Shown here one piece after another: positions 49,914 through 59,600 of a stretch of DNA of 64,000 nt (position 1 is its first letter; every line of letters starts with the position of its first letter). Origin of the DNA: Rhodovulum steppense. GTDB taxonomy: Bacteria; Pseudomonadota; Alphaproteobacteria; Rhodobacterales; Rhodobacteraceae. The stretch lies in the NCBI RefSeq assembly GCF_004339675.1, contig NZ_SLVM01000006.1, positions 1 through 64,000 on the forward strand, read 5' to 3'. The position numbers and the translations under genes are program-made. The notes beneath the pieces were generated by a model, which had not been told where the DNA came from, did no database searches, and saw nothing but the letters and a program-made list of their open reading frames with translations.

Positions 49914-51197
49914 ATGGACGAGGACAGATGGCAGAGGCTGGAGGCGGCGATTGCCGCGCGGCGCGACGATCTGGTGGCGCTGACGCAGGCATTGATCCGC
50001 ATCCCCACGCTGAACCCGCCGGGGCGGAACTATCGCGAGATCTGCGAATTCCTTGCCGCCCGGCTGGCGGCAAAAGGGTTTGGCATCGAGATGATCCGCG
50101 CCACGGGCGCACCGGCCGACAGCGACGCGCATCCGCGCTGGAACCTGATCGCCCGGCATGAGGGCGCGGAACCGGGGGAATGCGTGCATTTCAACGGCCA
50201 TCACGATGTCGTCGAGGTCGGCCATGGCTGGAGCGTCGATCCCTTTGGCGGCGAGGTTCGGGAGGGCCGCGTCTATGGCCGGGGCGCCTGCGACATGAAG
50301 GGGGGCATCGCCGCGGCCGTGATCGCCGCCGAAGCCTTTGTCGAGACCTGCCCGGATTATCGCGGCGCGGTCGAGATCAGCGCCACGGCGGACGAGGAAT
50401 CGGGCGGCTATGGCGGTGTCGCGTGGCTCGCCGAACGCGGCTGGTTCGACCCCGACCGGGTGCAGCATGTCATCATCCCCGAACCGCTGAACAAGGACCG
50501 CATCTGCCTGGGCCATCGCGGCGTCTGGTGGGCCGAGATCGAGACGCAGGGGCGCATCGCCCATGGCTCGATGCCCTTCCTCGGCGATTGCGCGGTGCGC
50601 CACATGGGCGCGGTGATTGCCGAGATGGAGGAAACGCTGTTCCCGCTGCTGGCGGGCCGGCAGACCGCGATGCCGGTGGTGCCCGAAGGGGCGCGGTCCT
50701 CGACGCTGAACATCAACGCGATCCATGGCGGCGAGCCGGAGCAGGAGCCCGGCTATACCGGCCTGCCCGCGCCCTGCGTGCCCGACCGCTGCCGCATCGT
50801 GATCGACCGGCGCGTGCTGATCGAGGAGGACATCGCCGAGGTCAAGGCCGAGATCGCCGCACTGATGGAGCGGGTCAAGGCGCGGCGGCCGGGCTTTGGC
50901 TACGAGATCCGGGAATTGTTCGAGGTGGCGCCGACCATGGCCCCGCGCGATGCCCCGGTGGTGACGACCGTGGCGCAGGCGATCACGCATGTGCTGGGCC
51001 GGGCGCCCGATTTCGTCGTCTCGCCCGGCACCTATGACCAGAAGCATATCGACCGGATCGGGCGGCTGAAGAACTGCATCGCCTATGGGCCGGGGATCCT
51101 GGACCTGGCGCATCAGCCCGACGAATGGGTGGGCATCGAGGACATGCTGGACAGCGCGCGGGTGATGGCGCGGGTGCTGGGGATGCTGCTGCGGTGA
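49914..51197 (+). CDS. M20 family zinc peptidase/deacylase (ArgE/DapE-like)
   Basis: This 427-residue cytoplasmic metal-dependent hydrolase resembles acetylornithine deacetylase and succinyl-diaminopimelate desuccinylase. Metal ligands and base are visible: HFNGHHDVVEVG (His, Asp), GRGACDMKGGIAA, ATADEESGGYGG (catalytic Glu) and the late His in GTYDQKHIDRIG. The dimerisation domain lies between. The exact substrate is not predictable; biosynthetic ArgE or DapE are usually shorter, so a peptidase or amidase role is possible. It stands alone and is followed by a hairpin. Confidence 0.88.
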   Translation: MDEDRWQRLEAAIAARRDDLVALTQALIRIPTLNPPGRNYREICEFLAARLAAKGFGIEMIRATGAPADSDAHPRWNLIARHEGAEPGECVHFNGHHDVVEVGHGWSVDPFGGEVREGRVYGRGACDMKGGIAAAVIAAEAFVETCPDYRGAVEISATADEESGGYGGVAWLAERGWFDPDRVQHVIIPEPLNKDRICLGHRGVWWAEIETQGRIAHGSMPFLGDCAVRHMGAVIAEMEETLFPLLAGRQTAMPVVPEGARSSTLNINAIHGGEPEQEPGYTGLPAPCVPDRCRIVIDRRVLIEEDIAEVKAEIAALMERVKARRPGFGYEIRELFEVAPTMAPRDAPVVTTVAQAITHVLGRAPDFVVSPGTYDQKHIDRIGRLKNCIAYGPGILDLAHQPDEWVGIEDMLDSARVMARVLGMLLR

Positions 51198-51213
51198 CGG
51201 ACCGGCGGCGGGT

Positions 51214-51243
51214 CGCAAGGGGGGCGCTGCCCCCGTCCTTGCG
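51214..51243 (+). terminator. Hairpin between convergent M20 and SDR genes
   Basis: CGCAAGG (51214-51220) pairs with CCTTGCG (51237-51243), and inside it GGGGC pairs with GCCCC, making a long near-perfect stem. It lies 17 bp after the M20 stop and just before a copy of the dispersed element. Being symmetric it could end transcription from both sides. Confidence 0.6.
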
Positions 51244-51254
51244 GACTCCCCCCG

Positions 51255-51275
51255 GGGTATTTGGGCCAAGAAGAA
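51255..51275 (+). repeat. Dispersed 21-bp intergenic element, copy C
   Basis: This copy reads GGGTATTTGGGCCAAG followed by AAGAA, matching copies at 13210-13230 and 37807-37827. It is preceded by CCCCCCG and a hairpin. Confidence 0.6.
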
Positions 51276-51290
51276 ACAGGGCGCGCGGGA

Positions 51291-52100
51291 TCAATGGGCC
51301 GGGGCGTTGACCGGGTCGAGCAGGGTGCGCCCGCCATCGACCGTCAGGATCTGGCCGGTGATGAACTGCGCGCCCTCCGAGGCGAGGAACTGCACCGTCT
51401 CGGCCAGTTCGGCGGGCTTGGCGATGCGGCCGAGCGGGGTGTGGTCGCGGATGTCGTCGCGATATTCGGCGTGATCCTTGAGCACACCCTGAAGGCTGGC
51501 CGAAAGCACAGAGCCGAAGGCCACCGCGTTCACCCGGATCCGGTGCGGCGCGAGCGCGACGGCCATCGAGCGCGTAAGCTGGTCCAGCGCGGCGCAGCTG
51601 ACCGAATAGCCCATCAGGTCGGGATGGGTGCGCCGGGCCGCGATCGAGGAGAGGTTCACGATCGCCCCCGCGCAGCCCTCGTCCAGCCCGTCCGCCTCGG
51701 CCTGGCGGATCATCCGGCGGGCGACGCATTGGCTGAGGCGCAGGCCGGTCATCAGGTTCTGCTGCAACAGCGTCTCGACCGCGTCCTGATCGGGGTCGAG
51801 CGGGTCCGAGGCGATCATCTGGCGGCTGGCATTCACCAGGATGTCGATCCGGTCGAAGGCGTCGATGGTCGCCGAGAGCAGGTTGGCGATCGTCAGCCTT
51901 TCGCGCAGGTCGCCCGCGAAATAGCGCATGTTGCCTTCGGCTTCGGTCTGCTTGCCGCATTCGTCGGTCAGGCGGTCCTCGTCGATATCGGCGAACATCA
52001 CATTGGCACCGCGATCCACGAAGTGGCGCGCGATGGCGAGGCCCACGCCATTGGCTGCGCCCGTCACGATGGCGGTCTTGCCGGAGATGGAGAAGGACAT
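51291..52100 (-). CDS. SDR family oxidoreductase
   Basis: This 269-residue classical SDR has NAD(P) motif TGAANGVGLAIA (about residues 13-24), the acidic DIDEDRL after beta-2 suggesting NAD preference, the Ser in NLSSIAARR, a YSVSCAAL region where the usual YxxxK lysine is replaced (Y-S-V-S-C), and LDPVNAPAH at the end. The missing active-site Lys is unusual and could alter activity. Ribosome site GGAG. It stands alone between convergent and co-directional neighbours. Confidence 0.85.
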   Translation of the reverse strand: MSFSISGKTAIVTGAANGVGLAIARHFVDRGANVMFADIDEDRLTDECGKQTEAEGNMRYFAGDLRERLTIANLLSATIDAFDRIDILVNASRQMIASDPLDPDQDAVETLLQQNLMTGLRLSQCVARRMIRQAEADGLDEGCAGAIVNLSSIAARRTHPDLMGYSVSCAALDQLTRSMAVALAPHRIRVNAVAFGSVLSASLQGVLKDHAEYRDDIRDHTPLGRIAKPAELAETVQFLASEGAQFITGQILTVDGGRTLLDPVNAPAH

Positions 52101-52140
52101 GCGGTGGAACTCCTGATTCGGATGCCCAAGCTAGGCGATT

Positions 52141-53151
52141 TCACCGCCCCCCGCGAGCGGCGCGCCTTGGCCTGTGCCCATGCAGGACCTTGAAGCCCGC
52201 ATCGCCGCCGATCTCGTGGGTCTCGACGAACAGCGCGGCAAGGTCGCGTTCATAGGGCAGATGGCGGTTGGCGACGACAAAGACCTGCCCGTGCGGCGCG
52301 AGCAGGCGGGCGGCGGCGGCCAGGAAGGCGCGGCCGAGGCCGGGATCGGCGGCGCGCGAGGCATGGAAGGGCGGGTTGGCCAGCACGATGTCGAAGGGCG
52401 CATCGGGGGCGAAGGCGGTGGCGTCGGCCCAGTGGAAGCGGGCGCGCGGGTCGGGGACATTGGCGCGCGCGCAGGACAGGGCGGCGTGGTCGGCCTCGAT
52501 CAGGTGCATCTCGGCGATCTCGGGATGGGCGGAGAGCGCCTCGCCCGCCAGGTAACCCCAGCCTGCGCCCAGATCGGCGACGCGCCCCTTCAGCTTGGCG
52601 GGAAGGGCGGCGAGCAGCAGCGCCGAGCCACGGTCCACCCCGTCCGCCGAGAAGACGCCCGGCGCGGTGCGGTAGCGGCCTTCGATCAACGCCCCCTCGC
52701 CCGGGCGCCACTCGGCGAAGGCGGCGGGGTCCGCGGTGAACGAGAAGCATTTGCCATGGGCCTTGGCGAAGGGCGCCGTGACATCGGCCCCCTGCCCCTT
52801 GATCGCCCTGAACAGGCTGTCGACCCCGTCGGTCTTGTCGCCATCCACGATCACCGGCCCGCCAGCGGTCAGGGCCAGCGCCTCTGCGATCCAGGCGCGG
52901 CCCAGCGCCTTGGCGCGCGGCACCACGACCATGGCGGCGGCGAAATCGCCCGTGGGGGAAACGACCACGTTCCAGCCGCGCCGCACCCAGGCATCGTGAT
53001 CGGGGGCGAAGCCCTGCACGATCTGCACCCGGTCCTTCGGCAGCGCCGAGAGATCCGCGGCCGCCGAGGGGCCGAAGACCGCAATGCGGCCGGTATCGGG
53101 CAAGGCGACCGCGCCGCTATGCAGCGCAAGGGTCAGGCGGGCATCGGACAT
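52141..53151 (-). CDS. rsmC: 16S rRNA (guanine-N2) methyltransferase RsmC-like
   Basis: This 336-residue SAM-dependent methyltransferase has an N-terminal degenerate methyltransferase domain and a C-terminal catalytic domain. The SAM motif is VADLGAGWGYLAGEAL (about residues 191-206) and the catalytic NPPFH motif is in VLANPPFHASRA. RsmC methylates G1207 of 16S rRNA; RsmC and RlmG are similar, so the target is inferred. It lies 31 bp downstream of clpS on the same strand. Confidence 0.85.
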   Translation of the reverse strand: MSDARLTLALHSGAVALPDTGRIAVFGPSAAADLSALPKDRVQIVQGFAPDHDAWVRRGWNVVVSPTGDFAAAMVVVPRAKALGRAWIAEALALTAGGPVIVDGDKTDGVDSLFRAIKGQGADVTAPFAKAHGKCFSFTADPAAFAEWRPGEGALIEGRYRTAPGVFSADGVDRGSALLLAALPAKLKGRVADLGAGWGYLAGEALSAHPEIAEMHLIEADHAALSCARANVPDPRARFHWADATAFAPDAPFDIVLANPPFHASRAADPGLGRAFLAAAARLLAPHGQVFVVANRHLPYERDLAALFVETHEIGGDAGFKVLHGHRPRRAARGGR

Positions 53152-53182
53152 GAGGTGCTTTCCGGAATGCGGGCGCGCGGCC

Positions 53183-53506
53183 CTATTCCTTTTCCATGGT
53201 GCATTGCAGCGGGTGCTGGTGGCGGCGGGCGAAATCCATCACCTGCGCGACCTTGGTCTCGGCCACCTCGAAGCTGAAGACGCCCACCACCGCGACGCCC
53301 TTCTTGTGCACGACCAGCATCAGTTCGAAGGCCTGCGCATGGGTCATGCCGAAGAAGCGTTCCAGGACATGCACGACGAATTCCATCGGGGTGTAGTCGT
53401 CGTTCAGCAGCAGCACCTTGTAGAGCGGCGGGCGCTGGGTCCTGGGGCGTGTCTTGGTGATGACCCCGGTCTCGCCTTCGGGGGCGTCGCCCTTGTCGGC
53501 CATCAT
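53183..53506 (-). CDS. clpS: ATP-dependent Clp protease adaptor ClpS
   Basis: This 107-residue N-end-rule adaptor for ClpA has the conserved core [17 protein letters not shown] (about 29-45), HKKGVAVVG and a C terminus ending [10 protein letters not shown]. The N-terminal extension is flexible and acidic or basic. I chose ATG 53506; a GTG at 53524 in the same frame would add six residues. It leads the clpS-rsmC pair. No clpA gene is adjacent in the window. Confidence 0.93.
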   Translation of the reverse strand: MMADKGDAPEGETGVITKTRPRTQRPPLYKVLLLNDDYTPMEFVVHVLERFFGMTHAQAFELMLVVHKKGVAVVGVFSFEVAETKVAQVMDFARRHQHPLQCTMEKE

Positions 53507-53608
53507 GCGAGGGTCGGTGGTCACGGCGGCCCGTCTCCGGCAAATCGGGTGGTGTTCGGCTTGGGCCTCTTTATATATGCGGGTCGGCCCGTCTGAAAAG
53601 GGTCGAGC

Positions 53609-54328
53609 ATGGGAGCCGGGCGCGGGATGTCCAGGGCGATCACGACAATCGGGTTCGATGCCGACGACACGCTCTGGCAGAACGAGCGGTTCTTCCGCAT
53701 GACGCAGGAGCGATTCGCCGCTTTGCTGGCCGATTACACCGAGGCCGACCGGCTGATGGAGCGGCTGCTGGCGGCCGAGAAGCGCAACCTTGGCCATTAC
53801 GGATTCGGCATCAAGGGCTTCGTGCTGTCGATGATCGAGACCGCGATCGAGGTGACCGAGGACCGGGTGCCTGCCAGCGTGATCCGCGAATTGCTGGCGG
53901 CGGGGCAGGAGATGCTGCGCCATCCGATCGAGCTGATGCCCGAGGCGCGGGAGGCCGTGGAATCACTGGCGGCCGATTACCGTATCCTTTTGATAACCAA
54001 AGGCGATCTGCTGGACCAGGAGCGCAAGCTGGCGCAGTCGGGGCTGGGCGATCTGTTCGACGGGGTCGAGATCGTGTCGGACAAGACCGCGCCGCGCTAT
54101 GATGCGATCTTTGCCCGCCATGGCGAGGGGGCAAGCCACGCGGCGATGGTGGGCAACTCGCTGAAATCGGACGTGATCCCGGCCATCGAGGCGGGCGCCT
54201 GGGGCGTGTTCGTGCCGCATGACCTGACCTGGGAACTGGAACATGCCGAACCGCCGCGGGGCCATGCCCGTTTTGCCGAATTGCAACATCTGGGCGAATT
54301 GCCCGACCTGATCGCGGCGCTTGGCTGA
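53609..54328 (+). CDS. HAD family hydrolase
   Basis: This 239-residue haloacid-dehalogenase-type phosphatase has motif I DADDTLW (Asp nucleophile and acid/base), motif II in LLITKGD (Thr), a Lys in the K(T/S) region ([10 protein letters not shown]) and motif III around MVGNSLKSD. The cap is helical. The substrate is unknown. ATG 53609 follows AAGGG; ATG 53627 (MSRAITT) is a second choice. Confidence 0.85.
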   Translation: MGAGRGMSRAITTIGFDADDTLWQNERFFRMTQERFAALLADYTEADRLMERLLAAEKRNLGHYGFGIKGFVLSMIETAIEVTEDRVPASVIRELLAAGQEMLRHPIELMPEAREAVESLAADYRILLITKGDLLDQERKLAQSGLGDLFDGVEIVSDKTAPRYDAIFARHGEGASHAAMVGNSLKSDVIPAIEAGAWGVFVPHDLTWELEHAEPPRGHARFAELQHLGELPDLIAALG

Positions 54329-54404
54329 GGCCGAAAGGCAGGGATTGTTGCCTGCGGGTCAGTCGGCGCGATATCTCGATCAACCTTTGTTTAACTGGCA
54401 AACT

Positions 54405-54424
54405 CCCCAGAAACGGGGTATTTT
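54405..54424 (+). terminator. Short hairpin with T-rich tail after the HAD gene
   Basis: CCCC (54405-54408) and GGGG (54415-54418) flank AGAAAC, followed by TATTTT. The stem is short, but this is one of the few hairpins here followed by T residues. It could end the HAD transcript before the carboxypeptidase gene. Confidence 0.35.
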
Positions 54425-54514
54425 CCGGCACCGATGGCTGTGCTACGCTTCGCACAGAAACGATCGCCCACTGAAAAAATCCGGGCGACGAGAGGCAGTG
54501 AGAAGGCAGCAGCC

Positions 54515-55981
54515 GTGCAACGTTCGGGGCAGTACGTCCGGCGCATATTCGTCGTATCGTTCATCGCGGTCGCGATGGCGTTCGTGACATCCGGGGCGCG
54601 CGCCGCGCCCTACGCGGCCATGGTGATCGACGCGCGGTCGGGCGAGGTTCTGCATGCGCAGAACGCCGATACCCGGCTAAATCCGGCCTCGCTGACCAAG
54701 ATGATGACGCTCTATGTCGTCTTCGAGGCGGTGCAGAACGGCGAGATCAGCCTGGACGATTACGTCACCATCTCGCGCAAGGCCGCGTCCGAGCCGCCCT
54801 CGAAGCTTGGGCTGAAAGCGGGCCAGAGGCTTCAGTTGCGCTATCTGATCCGCGCGGCCGCGATCAAGTCGGCCAATGATGCGGCAACCGCCCTGGCCGA
54901 GGCGATCGAGGGGTCCGAGGCGGCCTTTGCCCGGCGGATGAACCGCACCGCCAAGGCGATGGGCATGACCCGCACCACCTTCCGCAACGCCCATGGCCTG
55001 ACCCAGGAGGGGCACCTGTCCACGGCGCGGGACATGACGACGCTGGGGCGCAACCTGTTCTATCACTACCCGCAATATTACAACCTGTTCTCGCGCGAGA
55101 GCACGCATGCGGGGATCGCAACGGTGTCGAATACCAATCGCCGCCTGCTGGCCAGCTATCGCGGCGCCGACGGGATCAAGACCGGCTATACCCGCGCAGC
55201 GGGGTTCAACCTGGTGGCCTCGGCCGACCGGGGCGGCAAGCGGATCATCGCGACCGTGTTCGGCGGCGCCTCTCCGGCAAGCCGCAATGCCAAGGTGGCC
55301 GAACTGCTGGACCTCGGGTTCCAGCGCTCGCCGAACCGCGTTGCGCTGCGCACGCCGACGCGGCCCACCTATGCCGGCAAGATAGGGCCAGACGGGGGCG
55401 ACGGGGACACGGTGCGCGTTTCGATGCGGCTTGCCGCGTCGCCCCGCCCCGCGATGCGGCCGGCTGCGCAGCCGCCCGCCGCGCTGATGGCAGCTGTCGT
55501 CGAGAGCGTCGAAAGCGCGCTGGAAGCCGCCCAGACCGAACTGGCCATCGTCGCGACGGCCGAGGCTGCGACCCCGGAGCCTGAACCGGCACGGCGCCCC
55601 GTCCCAGGCATTGCACCACGCGCACGGCCCGAGAATATCGTGCTGGCTGCGGTGGATACGACGCCCCCCCCCGAACCCCGCCCGGACAGGGCGGTCGATG
55701 AGGTCGGACAAGAGGTCGTGACCCGGCTTTCCTCTTCGGGCGGCCGGATGTGGGGCATCAATGTCGGGCGTTACGGCTCGCGCTACCAGGCCGAACGGGT
55801 GCTGCTGAGAACCGCGTTGCAGGAAATCGGAACGCTCGATTCCGCACTGCGCAAGGTGGTCCAGAACAGCCGGGGGTTCGAGGCGAATTTCGTGGGCCTG
55901 ACCGAGGACGAGGCGGCGATCGCATGTCGCAGATTGCAGGCCCAGGGATCGGAATGCACCCAGATCGGTCCGCAATCGTAA
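54515..55981 (+). CDS. D-alanyl-D-alanine carboxypeptidase with SPOR domain
   Basis: This 488-residue S11-family low-molecular-weight PBP trims the terminal D-Ala of peptidoglycan peptides. It has a signal peptide (IFVVSFIAVAMAFVTSGARA) and active-site motifs SLTK (S59-K62), SAN (S119-N121) and KTG (K222). A Pro/Ala linker and a C-terminal SPOR domain (last 80 or so residues, starting WGINVGRYGSRYQAERVL) follow; the SPOR domain would bind denuded glycan at the septum. I chose GTG 54515, after AGAAGG, because it places the signal peptide at the N terminus; ATG 54434 in frame would add 27 residues and has no ribosome site. Confidence 0.92.
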   Translation: MQRSGQYVRRIFVVSFIAVAMAFVTSGARAAPYAAMVIDARSGEVLHAQNADTRLNPASLTKMMTLYVVFEAVQNGEISLDDYVTISRKAASEPPSKLGLKAGQRLQLRYLIRAAAIKSANDAATALAEAIEGSEAAFARRMNRTAKAMGMTRTTFRNAHGLTQEGHLSTARDMTTLGRNLFYHYPQYYNLFSRESTHAGIATVSNTNRRLLASYRGADGIKTGYTRAAGFNLVASADRGGKRIIATVFGGASPASRNAKVAELLDLGFQRSPNRVALRTPTRPTYAGKIGPDGGDGDTVRVSMRLAASPRPAMRPAAQPPAALMAAVVESVESALEAAQTELAIVATAEAATPEPEPARRPVPGIAPRARPENIVLAAVDTTPPPEPRPDRAVDEVGQEVVTRLSSSGGRMWGINVGRYGSRYQAERVLLRTALQEIGTLDSALRKVVQNSRGFEANFVGLTEDEAAIACRRLQAQGSECTQIGPQS

Positions 55982-56197
55982 TCGACTGGACGTCCCCCGC
56001 CCTGCCCCTGCCCGTTCCGGCCTGTGCCGGGTCCGGGGCAGGCATCCGAGACATCGCGACATGGCGTGACCGGGATCGTGTGCACGCGGACCCGACGGGA
56101 CGCGCCCGGAGGGCCGCGAGCCGGAGTCGGGTTATCCTCTCGACGGTTCGAGACCGACGGGGCGCGGGCCGACCCCTTTCCGGTCCGCCCGGGACGG

Positions 56198-57037
56198 TCA
56201 GTGCGCCATCAGGATCGGCACCCCGGTTCGTTCCAGCATGTCCCGCGTGGCCCCGCCCAGGATCGCCTCGCGGAAACGGGAATGGCCATAGGCGCCCATC
56301 ACCATCATGTCGGCCTCGATGTCCTGGACGTGGCGTTGCAGGACGTCCGAGATGCGCGGCATGGTCTTGGCCAGGACCGATATCTCGGCCCGGACCCCGT
56401 GGCGCGACAGCATCTGCGACAGCGCCCCGCCCGGGTCCGAGCGATCCGAGGCATGCTTGGGCGGGTCGACGATGGCGATGTTCACGAGTTCGGCGGCCTG
56501 CATCAGCGGCATCGCCTGCTTGATCGCGGCCATCGCCTCGTGGCTCTGGTTCCAGGCGATCACGATCTTCTGGCCGATCACCGCAGCATCCGCGTCCTCG
56601 GGCATGATCAGAAGCGGTGCATGGCCGTCGAACAGCACCGCCTCGGTGGCCGCCTCGTCCTCGATCCCGCGCCGTTCGCCATAGGGGCGGGGCATCACGA
56701 CAAGGTCCGAATACCGTGCGCGCTGCGCGACCAGGTGGCTCAACCCGGCGATCTGCGCGACCGCGGCCTCGGTAGCCCAGGCGATCCCCTCGCGGCCCAG
56801 CCGATCCTTGACGGCGGTCTCGATCGCGGCCGAATCCTCCTGCGCCTTGTGCAGCGTCTCCTGCTGGATGAAGGCGTTGGTGCCCGCATAGTAATAGCCC
56901 GTCTGGGTACGGTCCACGCCCAGGCAGAGGATGTCGAGATGAGCATCCTCCCGGTTCGCGAGCGTGATCGCGGACTCGAGCGCCGAATGGGCGATGTCGG
57001 TATCCGTGATGATCGTGAGAATGGTCTTGTAACCCAC
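56198..57037 (-). CDS. Tandem universal stress protein (Orf277-like)
   Basis: This 279-residue protein has two UspA-type domains. The C-terminal one keeps the nucleotide-binding glycine pattern, MGAYGHSRFREAILGGATR. The start is GTG 57037 (MGYKTILTII) with GGAG 8 bases before. In Rhodobacter capsulatus an orf277 of about this length also lies divergent from ccoN, and the same arrangement holds here. An FNR-type box sits 69 bp before the start, so induction at low oxygen is likely. The role in oxidase function is unknown. Confidence 0.92.
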   Translation of the reverse strand: MGYKTILTIITDTDIAHSALESAITLANREDAHLDILCLGVDRTQTGYYYAGTNAFIQQETLHKAQEDSAAIETAVKDRLGREGIAWATEAAVAQIAGLSHLVAQRARYSDLVVMPRPYGERRGIEDEAATEAVLFDGHAPLLIMPEDADAAVIGQKIVIAWNQSHEAMAAIKQAMPLMQAAELVNIAIVDPPKHASDRSDPGGALSQMLSRHGVRAEISVLAKTMPRISDVLQRHVQDIEADMMVMGAYGHSRFREAILGGATRDMLERTGVPILMAH

Positions 57038-57105
57038 CTGAACTGCTCCTTCGCGTCGATCCCGACCTTGCCCGCAACTCTAGCGCCGAGGACGACGGCC
57101 GGGCT

Positions 57106-57119
57106 TTGACAAGGATCAA
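57106..57119 (-). promoter_or_regulatory. FNR/FnrL-type box for the Usp gene
   Basis: TTGAC-AAGG-ATCAA matches the FNR consensus TTGAT-N4-ATCAA at 9 of 10 positions. A TAGAGT on the minus strand (57082-57077) could be the -10 box, giving a start near 57070, which places this box near -41.5 for the Usp promoter, as in class II activation. Confidence 0.65.
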
Positions 57120-57147
57120 CCAGACTTTGGAATCGTTCGAAGATGCC

Positions 57148-57161
57148 TTGACTTGGATCAA
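57148..57161 (+). promoter_or_regulatory. FNR/FnrL-type box for ccoNOQP
   Basis: TTGAC-TTGG-ATCAA matches the FNR consensus at 9 of 10 positions. TACGAC (57186-57191) could be the -10 box, giving a start near 57197, so the box is centred near -42 for ccoN. In Rhodobacter, FnrL activates ccoNOQP through such a site. It lies 42 bp from the divergent box. Confidence 0.7.
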
Positions 57162-57251
57162 TGCGTATTTTTGCATACAAATGGATACGACACGGTAACG
57201 TGAGGGGAGTCGGCCGCCGGGAATCGGCCGGATGAGACGAAGGGACTTCCA

Positions 57252-58850
57252 ATGTGGGACTACGTTAAGATCGCCGTCTATGGCGTCATCGCGGTATGTG
57301 CCGCGATCGCGGCGAGCTATGCACGCGACTTCGCATATCAGGTTCATGCGCTGATTGTGATGCTGGTCGCGGCGGGGCTGTTTCTGTGGACCGTGCGGCG
57401 CACTGGCGACCCGAAACCGGTGCCCGACACAGGATATATGGACGATGTCGTCCGCGCGGGCGTCATCGCGACCGCATTCTGGGGAGTGATCGGCTTTGCC
57501 GCGGGCACCTTCATCGCCAGCCAGCTGGCCTTTCCCTGGCTCAATTTCGAATGGGCGCAGGGCTATCTGAACTTCGGCCGTCTGCGGCCCCTTCACACCT
57601 CGGCGGTGATTTTCGCCTTCGGCGGCAACGCCCTGATCGCGACCTCGTTCTATGTGGTCCAGCGCACCAGCGCCGCACGGCTCTGGGGCGGCAATGCCGC
57701 CTGGTTCGTGTTCTGGGGCTACCAGCTCTTCATCGTGCTTGCGGCGACGGGCTATGTGCTGGGCGCGACCCAGTCCAAGGAATACGCCGAGCCGGAATGG
57801 TATGTGGACATCTGGCTGACGATCATCTGGGTGGTCTATCTGGCGATCTTCCTCGGCACGATCTTCCGGCGCAAGGAACCCCATATCTACGTCGCGAACT
57901 GGTTCTACCTGTCCTTCATCGTGACCGTCGCGATGCTGCATATCGTCAACAACCTGTCGATCCCGGTCTCGATCTTCGGCTCGAAATCGGTGCAGGTCTT
58001 CGCGGGCGTGCAGGACGCGATGATCCAGTGGTGGTATGGCCACAACGCGGTCGGCTTCTTCCTGACCGCGGGCTTCCTGGGCATGATGTACTATTTCGTG
58101 CCCAAGCAGGCCGAACGCCCGGTCTACAGCTACAAGCTGTCGATCATCCACTTCTGGGCGCTGATCTTCCTTTATATCTGGGCCGGTCCGCACCACCTGC
58201 ACTACACCGCGCTGCCCGACTGGGCCTCGACGCTGGGCATGGTGTTCTCGATCATGCTGTGGATGCCCTCCTGGGGGGGCATGATCAACGGCCTGATGAC
58301 GCTGTCGGGAGCCTGGGACAAGCTGCGCACCGATCCGGTGATCCGGATGATGGTGGTCGCCGTGGGCTTCTACGGCATGTCCACCTTCGAAGGGCCGATG
58401 ATGTCCATCAAGGCGGTCAACTCGCTGTCGCACTACACCGACTGGACCATCGGGCATGTGCATTCCGGCGCGCTGGGCTGGAATGGCATGATCACCTTTG
58501 GCGCGCTCTATTTCCTGGCGCCGCGGCTCTGGGGCAAGGAGCGGCTTTACTCCAATGCGCTGGTGTCCTGGCACTTCTGGCTCGCCACCATCGGGATCGT
58601 GCTCTACGCCGCCTCGATGTGGGTCTCGGGCATCATGGAAGGGCTGATGTGGCGTGAGGTCGATGCCCAGGGCTTCCTGGTCAACAGCTTCGCCGACACG
58701 GTCGACGCCAAGTTCCCGATGTATGTGGTCCGCGCCATCGGCGGGGGGCTTTATGTCCTCGGCGGTCTGATCATGTGCTTCAACATCTGGAAGACCGCCA
58801 CCTCCGCACCGGCCCGTCAACCCGCGCGCGTCGCAGCCCCTGCGGAATGA
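57252..58850 (+). CDS. ccoN: Cytochrome cbb3 oxidase catalytic subunit CcoN
   Basis: This 532-residue heme-copper oxidase subunit I has 12 or more membrane segments. Heme and copper ligand histidines are visible in [14 protein letters not shown], the [16 protein letters not shown] loop and [13 protein letters not shown], with the late pair in [12 protein letters not shown]. It reduces O2 to water with high affinity. ATG 57252 follows GAAGGGAC. It leads ccoNOQP, with 12 bp to ccoO. Confidence 0.97.
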   Translation: MWDYVKIAVYGVIAVCAAIAASYARDFAYQVHALIVMLVAAGLFLWTVRRTGDPKPVPDTGYMDDVVRAGVIATAFWGVIGFAAGTFIASQLAFPWLNFEWAQGYLNFGRLRPLHTSAVIFAFGGNALIATSFYVVQRTSAARLWGGNAAWFVFWGYQLFIVLAATGYVLGATQSKEYAEPEWYVDIWLTIIWVVYLAIFLGTIFRRKEPHIYVANWFYLSFIVTVAMLHIVNNLSIPVSIFGSKSVQVFAGVQDAMIQWWYGHNAVGFFLTAGFLGMMYYFVPKQAERPVYSYKLSIIHFWALIFLYIWAGPHHLHYTALPDWASTLGMVFSIMLWMPSWGGMINGLMTLSGAWDKLRTDPVIRMMVVAVGFYGMSTFEGPMMSIKAVNSLSHYTDWTIGHVHSGALGWNGMITFGALYFLAPRLWGKERLYSNALVSWHFWLATIGIVLYAASMWVSGIMEGLMWREVDAQGFLVNSFADTVDAKFPMYVVRAIGGGLYVLGGLIMCFNIWKTATSAPARQPARVAAPAE

Positions 58851-58862
58851 GGAGCAGAAGCC

Positions 58863-59591
58863 ATGGCCATTCTTGAAAAGCACAAGATCCTTGAGAAGAA
58901 CGCCTCGCTGCTGCTGGTGTTCAGCTTCCTCGTGGTGACCGTCGGCGGTCTGGTGGAGATCGCGCCGCTCTTCTACCTCGAGAACACGATCGAGGAGGTG
59001 GAGGGCGTGCGCCCCTACTCGCCGATGGAGCTGGAAGGGCGCGACATCTATGTCCGCGAGGGCTGCTATGTCTGCCACAGCCAGATGATCCGTCCGATGC
59101 GCGACGAGGTGGAACGCTACGGGCATTACAGCCTTGCGGCCGAGTCGATGTATGACCATCCGTTCCAGTGGGGGTCCAAGCGGACGGGGCCGGATCTGGC
59201 CCGCGTCGGCGGGCGCTATTCGGACGACTGGCATGTGCAGCACCTGCGCGACCCGCAGGCGCTGGTGCCGGAATCGATCATGCCGAAATACGGCTTCCTC
59301 GAGAACCGGATGATCGACCCGCAGGGGATCGCGGACAAGCTGCGCGTTCACCGCATGGTCGGCGTGCCCTATACCGACGAGATGATCGAGAACGCGGTGG
59401 CGGATTTCAACGCGCAGATCGACCCGTTCTCGGATGGCGCCGATGCGTTGCTGGAACGCTATCCCGGCGCGCAGGTGCGCAATTTCGACGGCAAGCCGGG
59501 CATCTCGGAAATGGATGCGCTGGTGGCCTACCTTCAAATGCTGGGCACGCTGGTCGATTTCTCGACCTTCGAGCCGCATGCAAGCCGGTAG
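58863..59591 (+). CDS. ccoO: Cytochrome cbb3 oxidase monoheme subunit CcoO
   Basis: This 242-residue membrane-anchored c-type cytochrome has an N-terminal anchor ([20 protein letters not shown]), one heme-binding CYVCH (about residue 70), and a Met ligand probably in [11 protein letters not shown]. It passes electrons from CcoP to CcoN. Ribosome site GAGGAG. Length and motifs are canonical. Confidence 0.97.
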   Translation: MAILEKHKILEKNASLLLVFSFLVVTVGGLVEIAPLFYLENTIEEVEGVRPYSPMELEGRDIYVREGCYVCHSQMIRPMRDEVERYGHYSLAAESMYDHPFQWGSKRTGPDLARVGGRYSDDWHVQHLRDPQALVPESIMPKYGFLENRMIDPQGIADKLRVHRMVGVPYTDEMIENAVADFNAQIDPFSDGADALLERYPGAQVRNFDGKPGISEMDALVAYLQMLGTLVDFSTFEPHASR

Positions 59592-59600
59592 GGGGGTGCA

